Shown: positions 42,814 through 51,644 of the stretch, piece by piece
How positions within the stretch are numbered: the first letter of the stretch is position 1
Layout of the letters: the number at the start of each line of letters is the position of its first letter
From: JACPVF01 sp964502095
GTDB lineage: Bacteria > Chloroflexota > Anaerolineae > Anaerolineales > Villigracilaceae
Length of the DNA: 64,000 nt
Direction of reading: 5' to 3'
NCBI GenBank assembly: GCA_964502095.1
Contig: CAZCUF010000010.1
Coordinates: forward strand, 1-64,000
Program-made: the position numbers and the translations under genes
The notes under the pieces: generated by a model
The model's database searches: none
The model's input: only the letters and a program-made list of their open reading frames with translations
Told to the model about the DNA's origin: nothing

Positions 42814-43559
42814 GGTTTGGCCGCCTTCAAATGTTCCTTTCGAACGACCAGCTTCCAATATAGATTCAAGAGCCGCCGCGCCACGCGCACTAAACGCGGC
42901 CAGTTAAAGAACTGGGATTTGCCGTATTGTCGAAAATAATGATGCACGGGCGTTTCAGCAAACGCATAACCGAGGTCTTGAATCTTCTTGATCATCTCAA
43001 CGCAAATCGCGCCGCTCCGACTTTCCAATTGAATCTCATCGAAAATTTTGCGCCGGATCAAGCGGAAATCGCAATCCACATCGCGCAATCGGATTCCGAA
43101 CAGAAGGCTGATGAACCAATGATACAACCTGCCAACGATCTTTCGAATCAGCGGATCACTGCGCGAAATCTTGTAGCCGTTGACCACGTCCACGCCGGGG
43201 CGCAGGGCTTTCACCAACTCGATCAATTCACGCGGATCGTATTGCGCGTCGCCGTCCGTGTAAAAGACCCAGTCCTTGGCCGCGGCGTGAAATCCGCTGG
43301 ATAAGGCCGCGCCATATCCCTGATTGACCGTGTGATGAATTACATGCAACTCGGGAAAACGCACCGCCATCTCATCCAGAATCTGCCCCGTGTAATCGGT
43401 ACTGCCGTCGTCCGTCACGATGATCTCAAAATCGTCGCTTACTTCACGCAGTGCGATCAGCGCCGTCAGAATCATGCTGGGAATTGTGCCGCCGTCGTTA
43501 TAAGCGGGAAAGACCGCGCTGATGCTGGATAAACGGTTGGGGACAATTGGAGTTTCCAT
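42810..43559 (-). CDS. Family 2 glycosyltransferase, DPM1/polyprenyl-phosphate type
   Basis: 249 residues, GT-A fold: VFPAYNDGGTIPSMI, the VTDDGSTDYTGQI nucleotide-sugar site, FYTDGDAQYDPRE (DxD metal site) and a C-terminal region after RLRDVDCDFRLIRR. No large membrane domain, so it resembles soluble polyprenyl-phosphate sugar synthases that would supply the GT39-like enzyme encoded upstream in this operon. The gap to the methyltransferase stop is 5 nt. Confidence 0.9.
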   Translation of the reverse strand: METPIVPNRLSSISAVFPAYNDGGTIPSMILTALIALREVSDDFEIIVTDDGSTDYTGQILDEMAVRFPELHVIHHTVNQGYGAALSSGFHAAAKDWVFYTDGDAQYDPRELIELVKALRPGVDVVNGYKISRSDPLIRKIVGRLYHWFISLLFGIRLRDVDCDFRLIRRKIFDEIQLESRSGAICVEMIKKIQDLGYAFAETPVHHYFRQYGKSQFFNWPRLVRVARRLLNLYWKLVVRKEHLKAAKP

Positions 43560-43564
43560 CGAAA

Positions 43565-44305
43565 TCAGGTTTTACGCGCCAGCGCGATCAGGCTCAATCC
43601 GAACGGCAGGCGGGCGCGTGCAACAAGCGGCGCTTCCGCGGCGAGGGCGGCGCGCAGGAGTCCGTTTAACGGACCCAGGTTGAAGGTCAGATCGGAGGCG
43701 GCGTTTCGAGCCGGCAGAATCCGTTCCAGCGTTCGCTTGATCAACGCCAGCGGGAAGAGAATCATGTTCACGTATGAAAGACGTTCGATGACAAATCCGG
43801 ATTTTTGCAGAAGGTCTTCGACCTGCCGGGATGTGTAACGCCGCACGGTGAAGACCGCTTCATCGTGCCGGCCGCGCAGCCAATCATACGCGGGAAGGCG
43901 AAGAAGCAGGCGGCCGCCGCGCTTCAAGACGCGAAAGAATTCTCGCAATGCGCGCACATCGCTCGCTACGCCTCGTTCATACAGGACCTCGAAGCTGGTC
44001 ACGAGGTCGAACGACTCGGAAGCGAACGGCGCATATTCGACTGAGGCCCGCGCCAATTCGCGCGCGCCGCGTAATTTGGTAAATCCAAGCGCCAGTTCGG
44101 AGAGGTCGAAGCCGGTCACGCGGCCGTAATCGGCCAAATAAGTTGTCAGCGCCGCGCCGGTTCCACATCCCGCATCGAGAATTTGCAAACCCGCATGGCG
44201 CGCATAATAACGATCGAGGAGAGAACGCACAATCGCTTCCATTCCAAGATACCACCAGTGCCGAGTCTCCGCCCTGAACATGACCTCGTATTCTTCAGGC
44301 TTCAA
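43565..44305 (-). CDS. SAM-dependent class I methyltransferase
   Basis: About 246 residues. The SAM site is ILDAGCGTGAALTTYL with FDLSELAL and VTSFEVLYE further on. EYEVMFRAETRHWWYLGM before it is a common lead-in for methyltransferases in glycan clusters. The start is uncertain: a frame reaches 44431 but overlaps the GT39 gene; a TTG at 44305 with AGAGG 4 nt upstream, 7 nt after the GT39 stop, is my choice, and ATG at 44281 is the alternative. Confidence 0.8.
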   Translation of the reverse strand: MKPEEYEVMFRAETRHWWYLGMEAIVRSLLDRYYARHAGLQILDAGCGTGAALTTYLADYGRVTGFDLSELALGFTKLRGARELARASVEYAPFASESFDLVTSFEVLYERGVASDVRALREFFRVLKRGGRLLLRLPAYDWLRGRHDEAVFTVRRYTSRQVEDLLQKSGFVIERLSYVNMILFPLALIKRTLERILPARNAASDLTFNLGPLNGLLRAALAAEAPLVARARLPFGLSLIALARKT

Positions 44306-44312
44306 TTCACCT

Positions 44313-46268
44313 CTATGGAATCTGATACGATAACAAGATTCTTTTCTGACAATCGTACTGGGAATGCAATTGGCCGCCCGGGTGATCGTGCGCCCAGGTT
44401 TCCAATTCCGTAATGCGGTCGGGGCTGGCAATCACCGTTTCACCGGAGACGAGGTGAAGCTCATTGACCGAAGCGGGGAAGTTGATAATCGGCCGCTGGT
44501 TATCCAAAAAGTCAACCGAGGCATGCGAACCGTAGAAATAGGTATCGTTGCTCAATAAATAAACGGATGACTCACGGCTAATCGTGCGAACATAATTTCC
44601 CAAATACGAGGCAAAGCGTCCCGCCAAATTATCGCCGTAACGGCATTGGCCCGCAAAATCTCCGAAGTACGTCCACAGGTTGAATACCAACAGGCTGAGA
44701 AGGATGGCGCTTATCCACAAGCGATAGGCACTGCGCGCTTCCCGCCATCCCAGCCCAAATAGTTCGAGGATTCGATCCAAACCGATGGCGGCCAGAATCA
44801 TGGCGGCAGGCAGGGCCAATAGCATACGATAGGAATCTGCGGAAGGCGGAATGGCAAACACGCCAACGGCAACTGTCATTCCCCATAGATAGCCGTTCAA
44901 CAGCAGAAAGTTCGGCGTGCGTATACGCCACAACGCAATGCCGATGCCGATCAGAAAGAAGACACCGGAAATAAAAGGCAACATGGTCGCCGGGGAACCG
45001 TAGAAATCGGAGCCGGGGTAATAGATTAAAGATAGAAAGGCGTGCATCACGCGCCACGCCAGAATTGCCACTGGGCTCTGACCGGTACTCGCCGCTCGAT
45101 CCATTAACCATCCGCTTTGGAACGTGCCGTTCTCGCCCAGGCGATTGATGAATTCATTCGGCTGTTGATAGATAATCAAAAGTATCGGCAGGATCAGAAT
45201 CCCCAGGCCTCCCCAGAACGCGGCGAATTGGCGCATGGCGGTTTTGATCCACGGACGAAGAATCGCCAGGGCAATCAGCATATACGCCAGCACCAGCCCG
45301 ACAATAATTTGCGACGAGAGATATATGCAAAAATGAATGGCAACGATCGCGCCGCCCAGAGCCGCGCGCCAGGAGCTTCGCTTTTGGAGTCCGCTCAATA
45401 GAAAATATAATTCAAGCGGCACCAGCCAGGTGGCGTGAATATATCCCACCGACGAGATGCGGCTGAAATGAATGTGCGTGTGTGAGATGGCCAGCAAAAT
45501 GGCGGAGAGCAGGGCAACTCTTCGACCGGCGATCTGACGCGCAAGCAAATAAACGGAAGGGATCGCCAGTACGCCGCTGATGGCCGGGAGCAGGCGCAGG
45601 GCGAACGGGGTCGTTCCAAATAATCTCAGAGACAAATTTGACAATTGAAGATAAAGCCCGCCAAAGTTTTCCCACAAGGCGAACGGATTGGCAAGATTGC
45701 TCGATGTGGTGGACTGCATGATCAAGCCCAATCGTCCCTCGTCTCCATCCACGACGCGGGGGATCGAACCAAGATCGTAGAAGCGCAGTGCCGCGGCCGC
45801 GAGAGTCACCACACCCAACACGATCAGTTCATTGCGATGCGCCTGCCACCATTCTTTCCAATGGAACTTTGCGAATGCGCCGCTTCCAAAAGCCATTACA
45901 TAGCAAAGCGCGCTCCCAAGCCAAATCGTGGTGACCGGGATGTAATTGATGCGGGCGGATTTTTGGAACAGTAACATGCTAACCGCGGCGAGGACAGAAA
46001 GAATCAGCGCGGCCGTGATCCATATCGCAGTCTCGGAGGGTATGCGCTCGGCAAGCGCTTGAACGAAACGGGAAGGTCGAATCAATTGGCTGAGCAGGAA
46101 TAAAATCACGCCAGCCACACATACCCAAAAAAAGGGCGGGACCACGCCAACCTGTTGAGGCAGGGCAAGAAAGACAAACTGCCCGATCAGGACCAGAAAT
46201 ATGGCGATGAACGCGATCAGGCGGTGCACTTTCAATTCGGGGCGTGCGTCAGTTTTTTGATCGTTCAT
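44313..46268 (-). CDS. GT39/ArnT-like membrane glycosyltransferase
   Basis: 651 residues with about a dozen helices. The first large periplasmic loop holds YDLGSIPRVVDGDEGRLGLIM, the acidic DGDE motif of GT-C enzymes that use polyprenyl-phosphate sugars, and GGLYLQLSNLSLRLFG follows. PMT_2-type features (ALRLLPAISGVLAIPSVYLLAR) are clear. The C-terminal soluble part is short. TTAGGAG with 6 nt spacing sets the start. It is the first gene of the four-gene operon ending at 41818 and transfers a sugar to lipid or protein outside the membrane. Confidence 0.87.
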   Translation of the reverse strand: MNDQKTDARPELKVHRLIAFIAIFLVLIGQFVFLALPQQVGVVPPFFWVCVAGVILFLLSQLIRPSRFVQALAERIPSETAIWITAALILSVLAAVSMLLFQKSARINYIPVTTIWLGSALCYVMAFGSGAFAKFHWKEWWQAHRNELIVLGVVTLAAAALRFYDLGSIPRVVDGDEGRLGLIMQSTTSSNLANPFALWENFGGLYLQLSNLSLRLFGTTPFALRLLPAISGVLAIPSVYLLARQIAGRRVALLSAILLAISHTHIHFSRISSVGYIHATWLVPLELYFLLSGLQKRSSWRAALGGAIVAIHFCIYLSSQIIVGLVLAYMLIALAILRPWIKTAMRQFAAFWGGLGILILPILLIIYQQPNEFINRLGENGTFQSGWLMDRAASTGQSPVAILAWRVMHAFLSLIYYPGSDFYGSPATMLPFISGVFFLIGIGIALWRIRTPNFLLLNGYLWGMTVAVGVFAIPPSADSYRMLLALPAAMILAAIGLDRILELFGLGWREARSAYRLWISAILLSLLVFNLWTYFGDFAGQCRYGDNLAGRFASYLGNYVRTISRESSVYLLSNDTYFYGSHASVDFLDNQRPIINFPASVNELHLVSGETVIASPDRITELETWAHDHPGGQLHSQYDCQKRILLSYQIP

Positions 46269-46634
46269 TGGAATCTCCTAACGCTTTGATAAAGTGAGCA
46301 ATGATCGGATAAGAAGGAGGCTCGCATCGTTCCACTCGGACGAAGTGGATCGTTCACTGACAGGAAATGTCAACAGTATGGGCTTTCAATTTTATCGTAT
46401 TTTTCTTCACGAAGAGTTAAATTCTCATTGCCTCCACCGAACTGCCTCCATATTTGTAAGCGGATTGTACGGATTCAGGCCCCGGATGCGCGTGGATCGC
46501 GCCCAATGTCAGCCCGAATGACCTGGCTGATTTCGCTTCCAAATAGCGGGATTCCGTTATAAAATCAATCGTACGGCCCAAAAATAAGATAAGCTTGCTC
46601 GAAAATCCTCTTTGTGCTAGACTGTGCGGACAAA
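46269..46634. other. 366-nt divergent intergenic region
   Basis: Separates the GT39 operon from the receiver-TadZ operon. It should hold both promoters; TATAAA at 46558-46563 is the only box I noted. Short frames inside look like chance. I see no RNA structure or repeat. Confidence 0.5.
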
Positions 46635-47798
46635 ATGGCAGAAAAAATTCTGATCGTTGACGATGACCTAGACACTCTGCGCCTGGTGGGGTTAATGCTA
46701 CAGCGACAGGGATATCAAATCAGCGCCGCGACCAATGGCGAACAGGGAATTACGAAAGCCATCGAAGAAAATCCGGATCTGGTGTTGCTGGATGTGATGA
46801 TGCCGGATATGGACGGGTATGAAGTCACGCGGCGTCTACGCAGGAATCCCACCACCAAGTCCATCCCCATTTTGATGTTTACGGCAAAAACCCAATTAGA
46901 CGATAAAGTAACCGGCTTCGAAGTGGGCGTGGACGATTACCTCACCAAACCCACGCATCCCTCGGAATTACAGGCGCACGTCAAGTCACTGCTGGCGCGC
47001 GCAGGCAAAAAAGAAGACCAGCCCGTTCCCACCGTTTCTCATGAACATTATGGATTTGTAATCGGCGTCCTTTCCGCCCGCGGCGGATGGGGCGCTTCGT
47101 CGATTGCCGCCAACCTGGCCGCCTGCCTCTTCTCGCGCGCACAATCGGATGTAATCCTCGCCGAATTGATTCCCGGTCAGGGCACTCTGGGTTTGGAATT
47201 GGGCATCGACGACCGCAAACAATTGAATGAATTGCTATCCGGCACCAGCGCCGAATTGACCCGCGAAAAAGTGCTCTCGGCTCTTGTGCCGCATGCTTCG
47301 GGCGTAAAAGTGCTGACCGCCTCCGAAAGCCCGCATGATGTGATGCTGACCGGGCAGATTGCCAATTATGGAATTCTGGTCAGCCGGCTTTCGTCGCTGG
47401 CACGCTTCATTGTGCTGGACCTTGGAATGGGTCTGCCGCCCTTTGTGGAAAAAATCCTGCCTCTTTGCCACGAACGAATCGTGGTACTGGAAGGCGCGCC
47501 CAATTCGATTCACCATACCCGGATTCTTATTGATGAGATCGCCGGCCTCGGCATCGACCGCAAAACGATCACTGCCGTTCTCAACAACCGCGTCCGTTCC
47601 GAAGCGCAAATGCCCTGGACAAAAGTACAGGAAGAACTCAATCATTCCGTCGCGGCGACCATCACGCCCGCCCCGGAATTATTCGCGCAGGCCACGCGCA
47701 TGCACAGCGCGGCCGTTGTGATCCAACCCACCAACGTCACCTCACAGCAATTCTTCAAACTGGCTGATCTCATCCTCGAGCACGAGAAGGCGCGATGA
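46635..47798 (+). CDS. Response-regulator receiver fused to TadZ/CpaE-like ATPase
   Basis: 387 residues. Receiver domain 1-125: acidic pair Asp10/11, phosphoacceptor Asp53 in LLDVMMPD, Lys105 in YLTKP. MinD/ParA-fold domain from about 138: the P-loop reads SARGGWGASSIA, with Ala154 where the ATP-binding lysine of GKT/GKS should be, so it is degenerate as in TadZ/CpaE. TadZ-type proteins localise pilus machines; no tad genes are nearby. The ATG at 46635 starts the receiver directly. The stop overlaps the sirtuin start as ATGA. Confidence 0.85.
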   Translation: MAEKILIVDDDLDTLRLVGLMLQRQGYQISAATNGEQGITKAIEENPDLVLLDVMMPDMDGYEVTRRLRRNPTTKSIPILMFTAKTQLDDKVTGFEVGVDDYLTKPTHPSELQAHVKSLLARAGKKEDQPVPTVSHEHYGFVIGVLSARGGWGASSIAANLAACLFSRAQSDVILAELIPGQGTLGLELGIDDRKQLNELLSGTSAELTREKVLSALVPHASGVKVLTASESPHDVMLTGQIANYGILVSRLSSLARFIVLDLGMGLPPFVEKILPLCHERIVVLEGAPNSIHHTRILIDEIAGLGIDRKTITAVLNNRVRSEAQMPWTKVQEELNHSVAATITPAPELFAQATRMHSAAVVIQPTNVTSQQFFKLADLILEHEKAR

Positions 47799-48571
47799 TC
47801 TCCTTCTCCAGTCAGACTCTGACCGCCATCGATCTCGCGGCGGAGTTGCTCCGGGCGGCGAAACGCGCGGTAGCTCTGACTGGGGCAGGCATCTCAACTC
47901 CCTCAGGCATACCAGATTTCCGTTCGGAGGGAACCGGTCTATGGTCCCGCGATGAACCGCTGGAAGTGGCCTCATTGAATACGTTTCGCACCGCTCCGAA
48001 AAAATTCTTTCAATGGTTCCAGCCGCTCGCCACTCAGATCTTCAATGCCCAGCCGAATGCCGCGCACCGCGCGCTGGCCGATCTCGAACAAAGTGGTTAT
48101 CTAAAAACCATCATTACCCAGAATATAGACATGTTGCATCAGAAAGCCGGATCACAACACGTGATCGAAACCCATGGAACGCTGAAAACCCTGACTTGCA
48201 CTCAATGTTTTTCGCAAACCGATTCGACTCCCTTTATCCAATCCTTCATCGAGACAGGTCAACTGCCGCACTGCCCGCGCTGCGGAGGACTGCTCAAACC
48301 GGATGTGATCCTGTTCGGCGAGCAGTTGCCGCAAAAAGCCTGGTACAAGGCCCAGCAGGCGGCGCGTCAATGCGACCTGATGCTGGTCGCCGGTTCCTCG
48401 CTGGAGGTCCTCCCTGTGGCAGGGTTGCCCATGAAAGCCCTTGACCGCGGCGCGCATTTGATTATCATCAACAATACGCCCACGTATTTGAACGTCCGGG
48501 CCGATGCCGCCATTTTGGAAGATGTAGCCGAGATTCTGCCTGCGATTGCGGAGAGAGTTCTTCATGGCTGA
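47795..48571 (+). CDS. Sir2-family NAD-dependent protein deacylase
   Basis: 258 residues with a complete CobB-type core: ALTGAGISTPSGIPDFRSEGTGLW, TQNIDMLHQKAG, catalytic His127 in ETHGTL, zinc cysteines 135, 138, 160 and 163, and KPDVILFGEQLP. Deacylates lysines using NAD. A single domain without the extra modules of defence Sir2 proteins. Start and stop overlap both neighbours (4 nt and 8 nt), implying coupled translation and perhaps a role in the same signalling unit. Confidence 0.93.
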   Translation: MISFSSQTLTAIDLAAELLRAAKRAVALTGAGISTPSGIPDFRSEGTGLWSRDEPLEVASLNTFRTAPKKFFQWFQPLATQIFNAQPNAAHRALADLEQSGYLKTIITQNIDMLHQKAGSQHVIETHGTLKTLTCTQCFSQTDSTPFIQSFIETGQLPHCPRCGGLLKPDVILFGEQLPQKAWYKAQQAARQCDLMLVAGSSLEVLPVAGLPMKALDRGAHLIIINNTPTYLNVRADAAILEDVAEILPAIAERVLHG

Positions 48572-49769
48572 AATCAAAACCGAACGATTGGATGGATATC
48601 GAAGGCTGATCGATATTTCGCGCGATCTCGCCTCCACCCTGGACCTGGACATCCTGCTCTCGCGCATTGTGCATGCCGCGGCCGAAGTGAGCGGCGCAGA
48701 AGCGGCCTCGATCCTGCTGTACGATGACGCCGCGCGCCGGCTTTATTTTCAAGTCGCGACCAATATAGACGAACCTACGCGGCGCGGTCTGGTGGTGCCT
48801 CTCGATAAAAGCATTGCCGGCTGGATCGTGAACAATCGCAAACCGGTACGAAGCGCCAACGTCCATGACGATCCGCGCTTCTATAGCGATGTGGAACAGA
48901 CGACCGGTTTTCCCACCGAGTCGATTCTCGGCGTTCCGTTGATCACAAAAACGAAAGTGGTCGGCGTACTGGAAGCGCTCAACAAACATCACGGCAAATT
49001 CAGCGACGCCGACGAGTCGATGCTGTTGGTTCTGGGCGCGCAGGCCGCCGTGGCCATCGAGAACGCGCGCTTATTCCAGCAATCCGACCTGATCTCGGAA
49101 TTCGTGCACGAACTGCGAACGCCGCTGGCTTCGTTGAGCACCGCCACCTATTTATTATTGCGGCCTGAAATGTCGCAGGAACAACGCGACCAGATCGTCA
49201 ACAATATTCATAACGAAACCCTGCGCTTGAACTCGCTGGCCTCCTCATTCCTCGATCTTGCAAGGCTCGAATCGGGACGCGTACAATTTCGCAAGAGCGC
49301 CTTCAGCGTGGCCGACCTACTCTACGAATGCAAGGATGTGATGGCCTCCAAAGCCGAGGAAGACCATATTCAAATCCGCGTTGAATCGCCCGAGGGCTTG
49401 CCCGTCCTCGAAGGGGACCGGGACAAGATCAAACAGGTGTTGTTGAATCTGTTGAGCAACGCCGTTAAATATAATCGGCCGAATGGGAGCGTCATTCTAC
49501 GCGCCGAGGCCAGTGAATCGGAAATGTCCCTGTTTATTCAGGATACCGGCATCGGCATTCCCGAACAGGCCCTGCCGCATCTATTCGAAAAGTTCTATCG
49601 CGTGCGCGAGCATGAATCGAAAGCCTCAGGCACAGGGCTTGGACTTTCCATTTCCAAACAGATCGTGCACGGCCACGGCGGACGCATCGAGGTCAAGAGC
49701 AAGGTGGGCATTGGCACATTATTCACAGTGATTCTCCCGCGCGGCGGTAAAACCCAGCCGAGAAAATAA
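48564..49769 (+). CDS. GAF-domain sensor histidine kinase
   Basis: 401 residues, no membrane helices. GAF domain about 15-170, dimerisation/phosphoacceptor domain with His182 in SEFVHELRTPLASL, and HATPase_c with LLNLLSNAVKYNRPNG (N box), DTGIGIPEQALPHLFEKFYR (G1/F boxes) and GTGLGLSISKQI (G2). The ligand of the GAF domain is unknown. The ATG at 48564 lies inside the sirtuin gene. The receiver two genes upstream is its plausible partner. Confidence 0.92.
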   Translation: MAEIKTERLDGYRRLIDISRDLASTLDLDILLSRIVHAAAEVSGAEAASILLYDDAARRLYFQVATNIDEPTRRGLVVPLDKSIAGWIVNNRKPVRSANVHDDPRFYSDVEQTTGFPTESILGVPLITKTKVVGVLEALNKHHGKFSDADESMLLVLGAQAAVAIENARLFQQSDLISEFVHELRTPLASLSTATYLLLRPEMSQEQRDQIVNNIHNETLRLNSLASSFLDLARLESGRVQFRKSAFSVADLLYECKDVMASKAEEDHIQIRVESPEGLPVLEGDRDKIKQVLLNLLSNAVKYNRPNGSVILRAEASESEMSLFIQDTGIGIPEQALPHLFEKFYRVREHESKASGTGLGLSISKQIVHGHGGRIEVKSKVGIGTLFTVILPRGGKTQPRK

Positions 49770-49854
49770 GCAGGGCGGAAAACAACTTATCATCCCTGCG
49801 GTGAAATTTCCCACTCGTCATTGACGTTAATTAAGTCCCCCGATCACGCGCCGA

Positions 49855-51600
49855 TCAGCGCGCGCCCTTCCGGCCGAATTGGCGTTCCAGCATATCCACT
49901 GAAAGATGAATCATCGTCGGCCGGCCATGCGGACAAGTGCGCGGCGACTCGCAGGATTCCAAATCCGTGAGCAGTGCGCGCTGTTCCTCCTGCGTCAGCG
50001 CCTGGCCCGCCTTGACCGCCAATCGTTTGCAAACCCGCCCCGCCAGCCGCGCTTCCACTTCGGACTGCAACGGCGCTTCATCCTCCTCGAAATCCTCCAC
50101 CAGCGCTCGGATCGCCAGCGACGGATCACTGCCGCGGAAAAGAATCGGCATGGCGCGCACCTGAAATGCGTTCGCGCCGAAGAGTTCCACCTCGAAACCG
50201 AAATGCTGTAACGTTTCCAGTTGTTCTTCCAACAATTTGGCTTGCGCGGGCGGAAGATGCACCACTGCCGGCGAAAGCAATGCCTGCGACGGAATATTCT
50301 TCATGTTGTGCTGTGCCATTAACTTTTCGAACAGCACGCGTTCATGCGCGGCATGTTGATCGATCAAATACAAACCGTCCGGCCCTTCGGCGATCAGATA
50401 CGTCGCACCGATCTGGCCGATCAGCCGCAACAAAGGAAGGTTGAAGGTCGAAGGTTGAGACGCTTTGGACGGCGCGCTTTCAACATCGTTTACATTCAGC
50501 GATGGATCGTCTCCGGCTTGCGCGGCCATGGTCCAATCCAAACCGATCTCACGCGGCTCGGATGGACGCGCGGTCCCGCCCCACAACGTGGCCGGTGCAA
50601 CAGATGGAACCGGCGCGTAGGCCAGTAAAGCGCGCCGCACTGCGCGTTGGACAAAGCTGAACACGCGATCCTGATTCTTGAATCGCACTTCAGCCTTGGC
50701 GGGATGCACGTTCACATCCACTTCTTCGGGCGCGGCCTCCAGAAACAACGTCGTCAGCGGATAACGCCCCACCATCAATAATGTGTGATAAGCCTGCATC
50801 AAAGCGGCGTTCAAAGCCGTGTCCTGCACCCAGCGGCCATTGACAAAGAACGTAATTTCTTTTCGATTCGACCGCGTTAGCGAAGTAGGGCTGATAAATC
50901 CTGAAAGACGCAGGCCCTCCTCCTCTGCCAGCACTTCGAGCATTTGCCGGGCCACGTCCACGCCAAACAACGCGGCCAGAATGGCGCGGCGGTCGCCGTC
51001 GCCTGCCGTCTGTAGTGTGACGTTACTCCCATCCGTCAATTTAACGCGCACATTCGGGTAAGCCAGCGCGTAACGCGTGACCAGGTTATCAATGGCGCGT
51101 CGCTCAGTCACATCGGTCTTCAAGAATTTCAAGCGCGCTGGTACGTTGTAAAACAAATCCTCCACGCGCACCACAGTGCCGGAGGGCGCGCCCGCTTTTT
51201 CCACTTTACCCGCCAGGCCGCCTTCCACACGCAAGCGCGCGCCTACAGTTGAATCGGCCGCGCGCGAAGTGAGCGTCATACGCGAGATGGAACCGATCGA
51301 AGCCAGGGCCTCGCCGCGGAATCCAAGCGTGGAGATGCGGAACAAATCCTCGGCGCGCGCCAATTTCGAGGTCGCGTGACGCGAAACGGCCAGTTCCATT
51401 TCCGCCGCGGGGATGCCCTTCCCGTCATCCGCCACTTCGATCAGAACGCGTCCCGCCTCGGCTATCGTGATCGTCAGAGTCCGCGCGCCCGCATCCAGCG
51501 AATTCTCGGCCAACTCCTTCACCACTGAGGCCGGCCGTTCGATCACTTCGCCTGCCGCAATCTGCGAAGCCACTTCTGAAGAAAGCAAACGAATAGGCAT
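49855..51600 (-). CDS. mutL: DNA mismatch repair protein MutL (endonuclease type)
   Basis: 581 residues. GHKL ATPase domain with ASQIAAGEVIERPASVVKELAENSLDAGA, GFRGEAL and a transducer domain. A Pro/Ser-rich linker (about 335-395) follows. The C-terminal domain carries the DQHAAHERVLFE metal motif, ACKRLAVKAG-like helix and CPHGRPTMI, so it should nick DNA itself. Start ATG is 6 nt after a TATAAT box with no Shine-Dalgarno. mutS is not here. Divergent from the HAD gene. Confidence 0.96.
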   Translation of the reverse strand: MPIRLLSSEVASQIAAGEVIERPASVVKELAENSLDAGARTLTITIAEAGRVLIEVADDGKGIPAAEMELAVSRHATSKLARAEDLFRISTLGFRGEALASIGSISRMTLTSRAADSTVGARLRVEGGLAGKVEKAGAPSGTVVRVEDLFYNVPARLKFLKTDVTERRAIDNLVTRYALAYPNVRVKLTDGSNVTLQTAGDGDRRAILAALFGVDVARQMLEVLAEEEGLRLSGFISPTSLTRSNRKEITFFVNGRWVQDTALNAALMQAYHTLLMVGRYPLTTLFLEAAPEEVDVNVHPAKAEVRFKNQDRVFSFVQRAVRRALLAYAPVPSVAPATLWGGTARPSEPREIGLDWTMAAQAGDDPSLNVNDVESAPSKASQPSTFNLPLLRLIGQIGATYLIAEGPDGLYLIDQHAAHERVLFEKLMAQHNMKNIPSQALLSPAVVHLPPAQAKLLEEQLETLQHFGFEVELFGANAFQVRAMPILFRGSDPSLAIRALVEDFEEDEAPLQSEVEARLAGRVCKRLAVKAGQALTQEEQRALLTDLESCESPRTCPHGRPTMIHLSVDMLERQFGRKGAR

Positions 51601-51606
51601 ACGCCT

Positions 51607-51638
51607 ATTATAGACGCGTCTTCGTGTGCGGATATAAT
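51607..51638. promoter_or_regulatory. Divergent leaderless promoters for mutL and the HAD gene
   Basis: TATAAT for mutL (minus, 51607-51612) and TATAAT for the HAD gene (plus, 51633-51638) each end exactly 6 nt before the start codon. GACGCGTC, a perfect palindrome, lies between them at 51613-51620. No Shine-Dalgarno or -35 is clear for either. Confidence 0.55.
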
Positions 51639-51644
51639 CAGCCT

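Noticed and set aside
46294..46521. 75-codon frame in the divergent intergenic region
   Set aside because: No ribosome site, composition unlike a protein, and overlap with the expected promoters.
47795..48571. Sir2 gene as part of an antiphage defence system
   Set aside because: It is a compact CobB-type deacylase with zinc cysteines, linked to two-component genes, with no Argonaute, HerA or other defence partner.
49771..49799. GCAGGG...CCCTGC hairpin after the histidine kinase gene as a terminator
   Set aside because: Six-bp stem with a 17-nt loop and no T tract; too weak to call.
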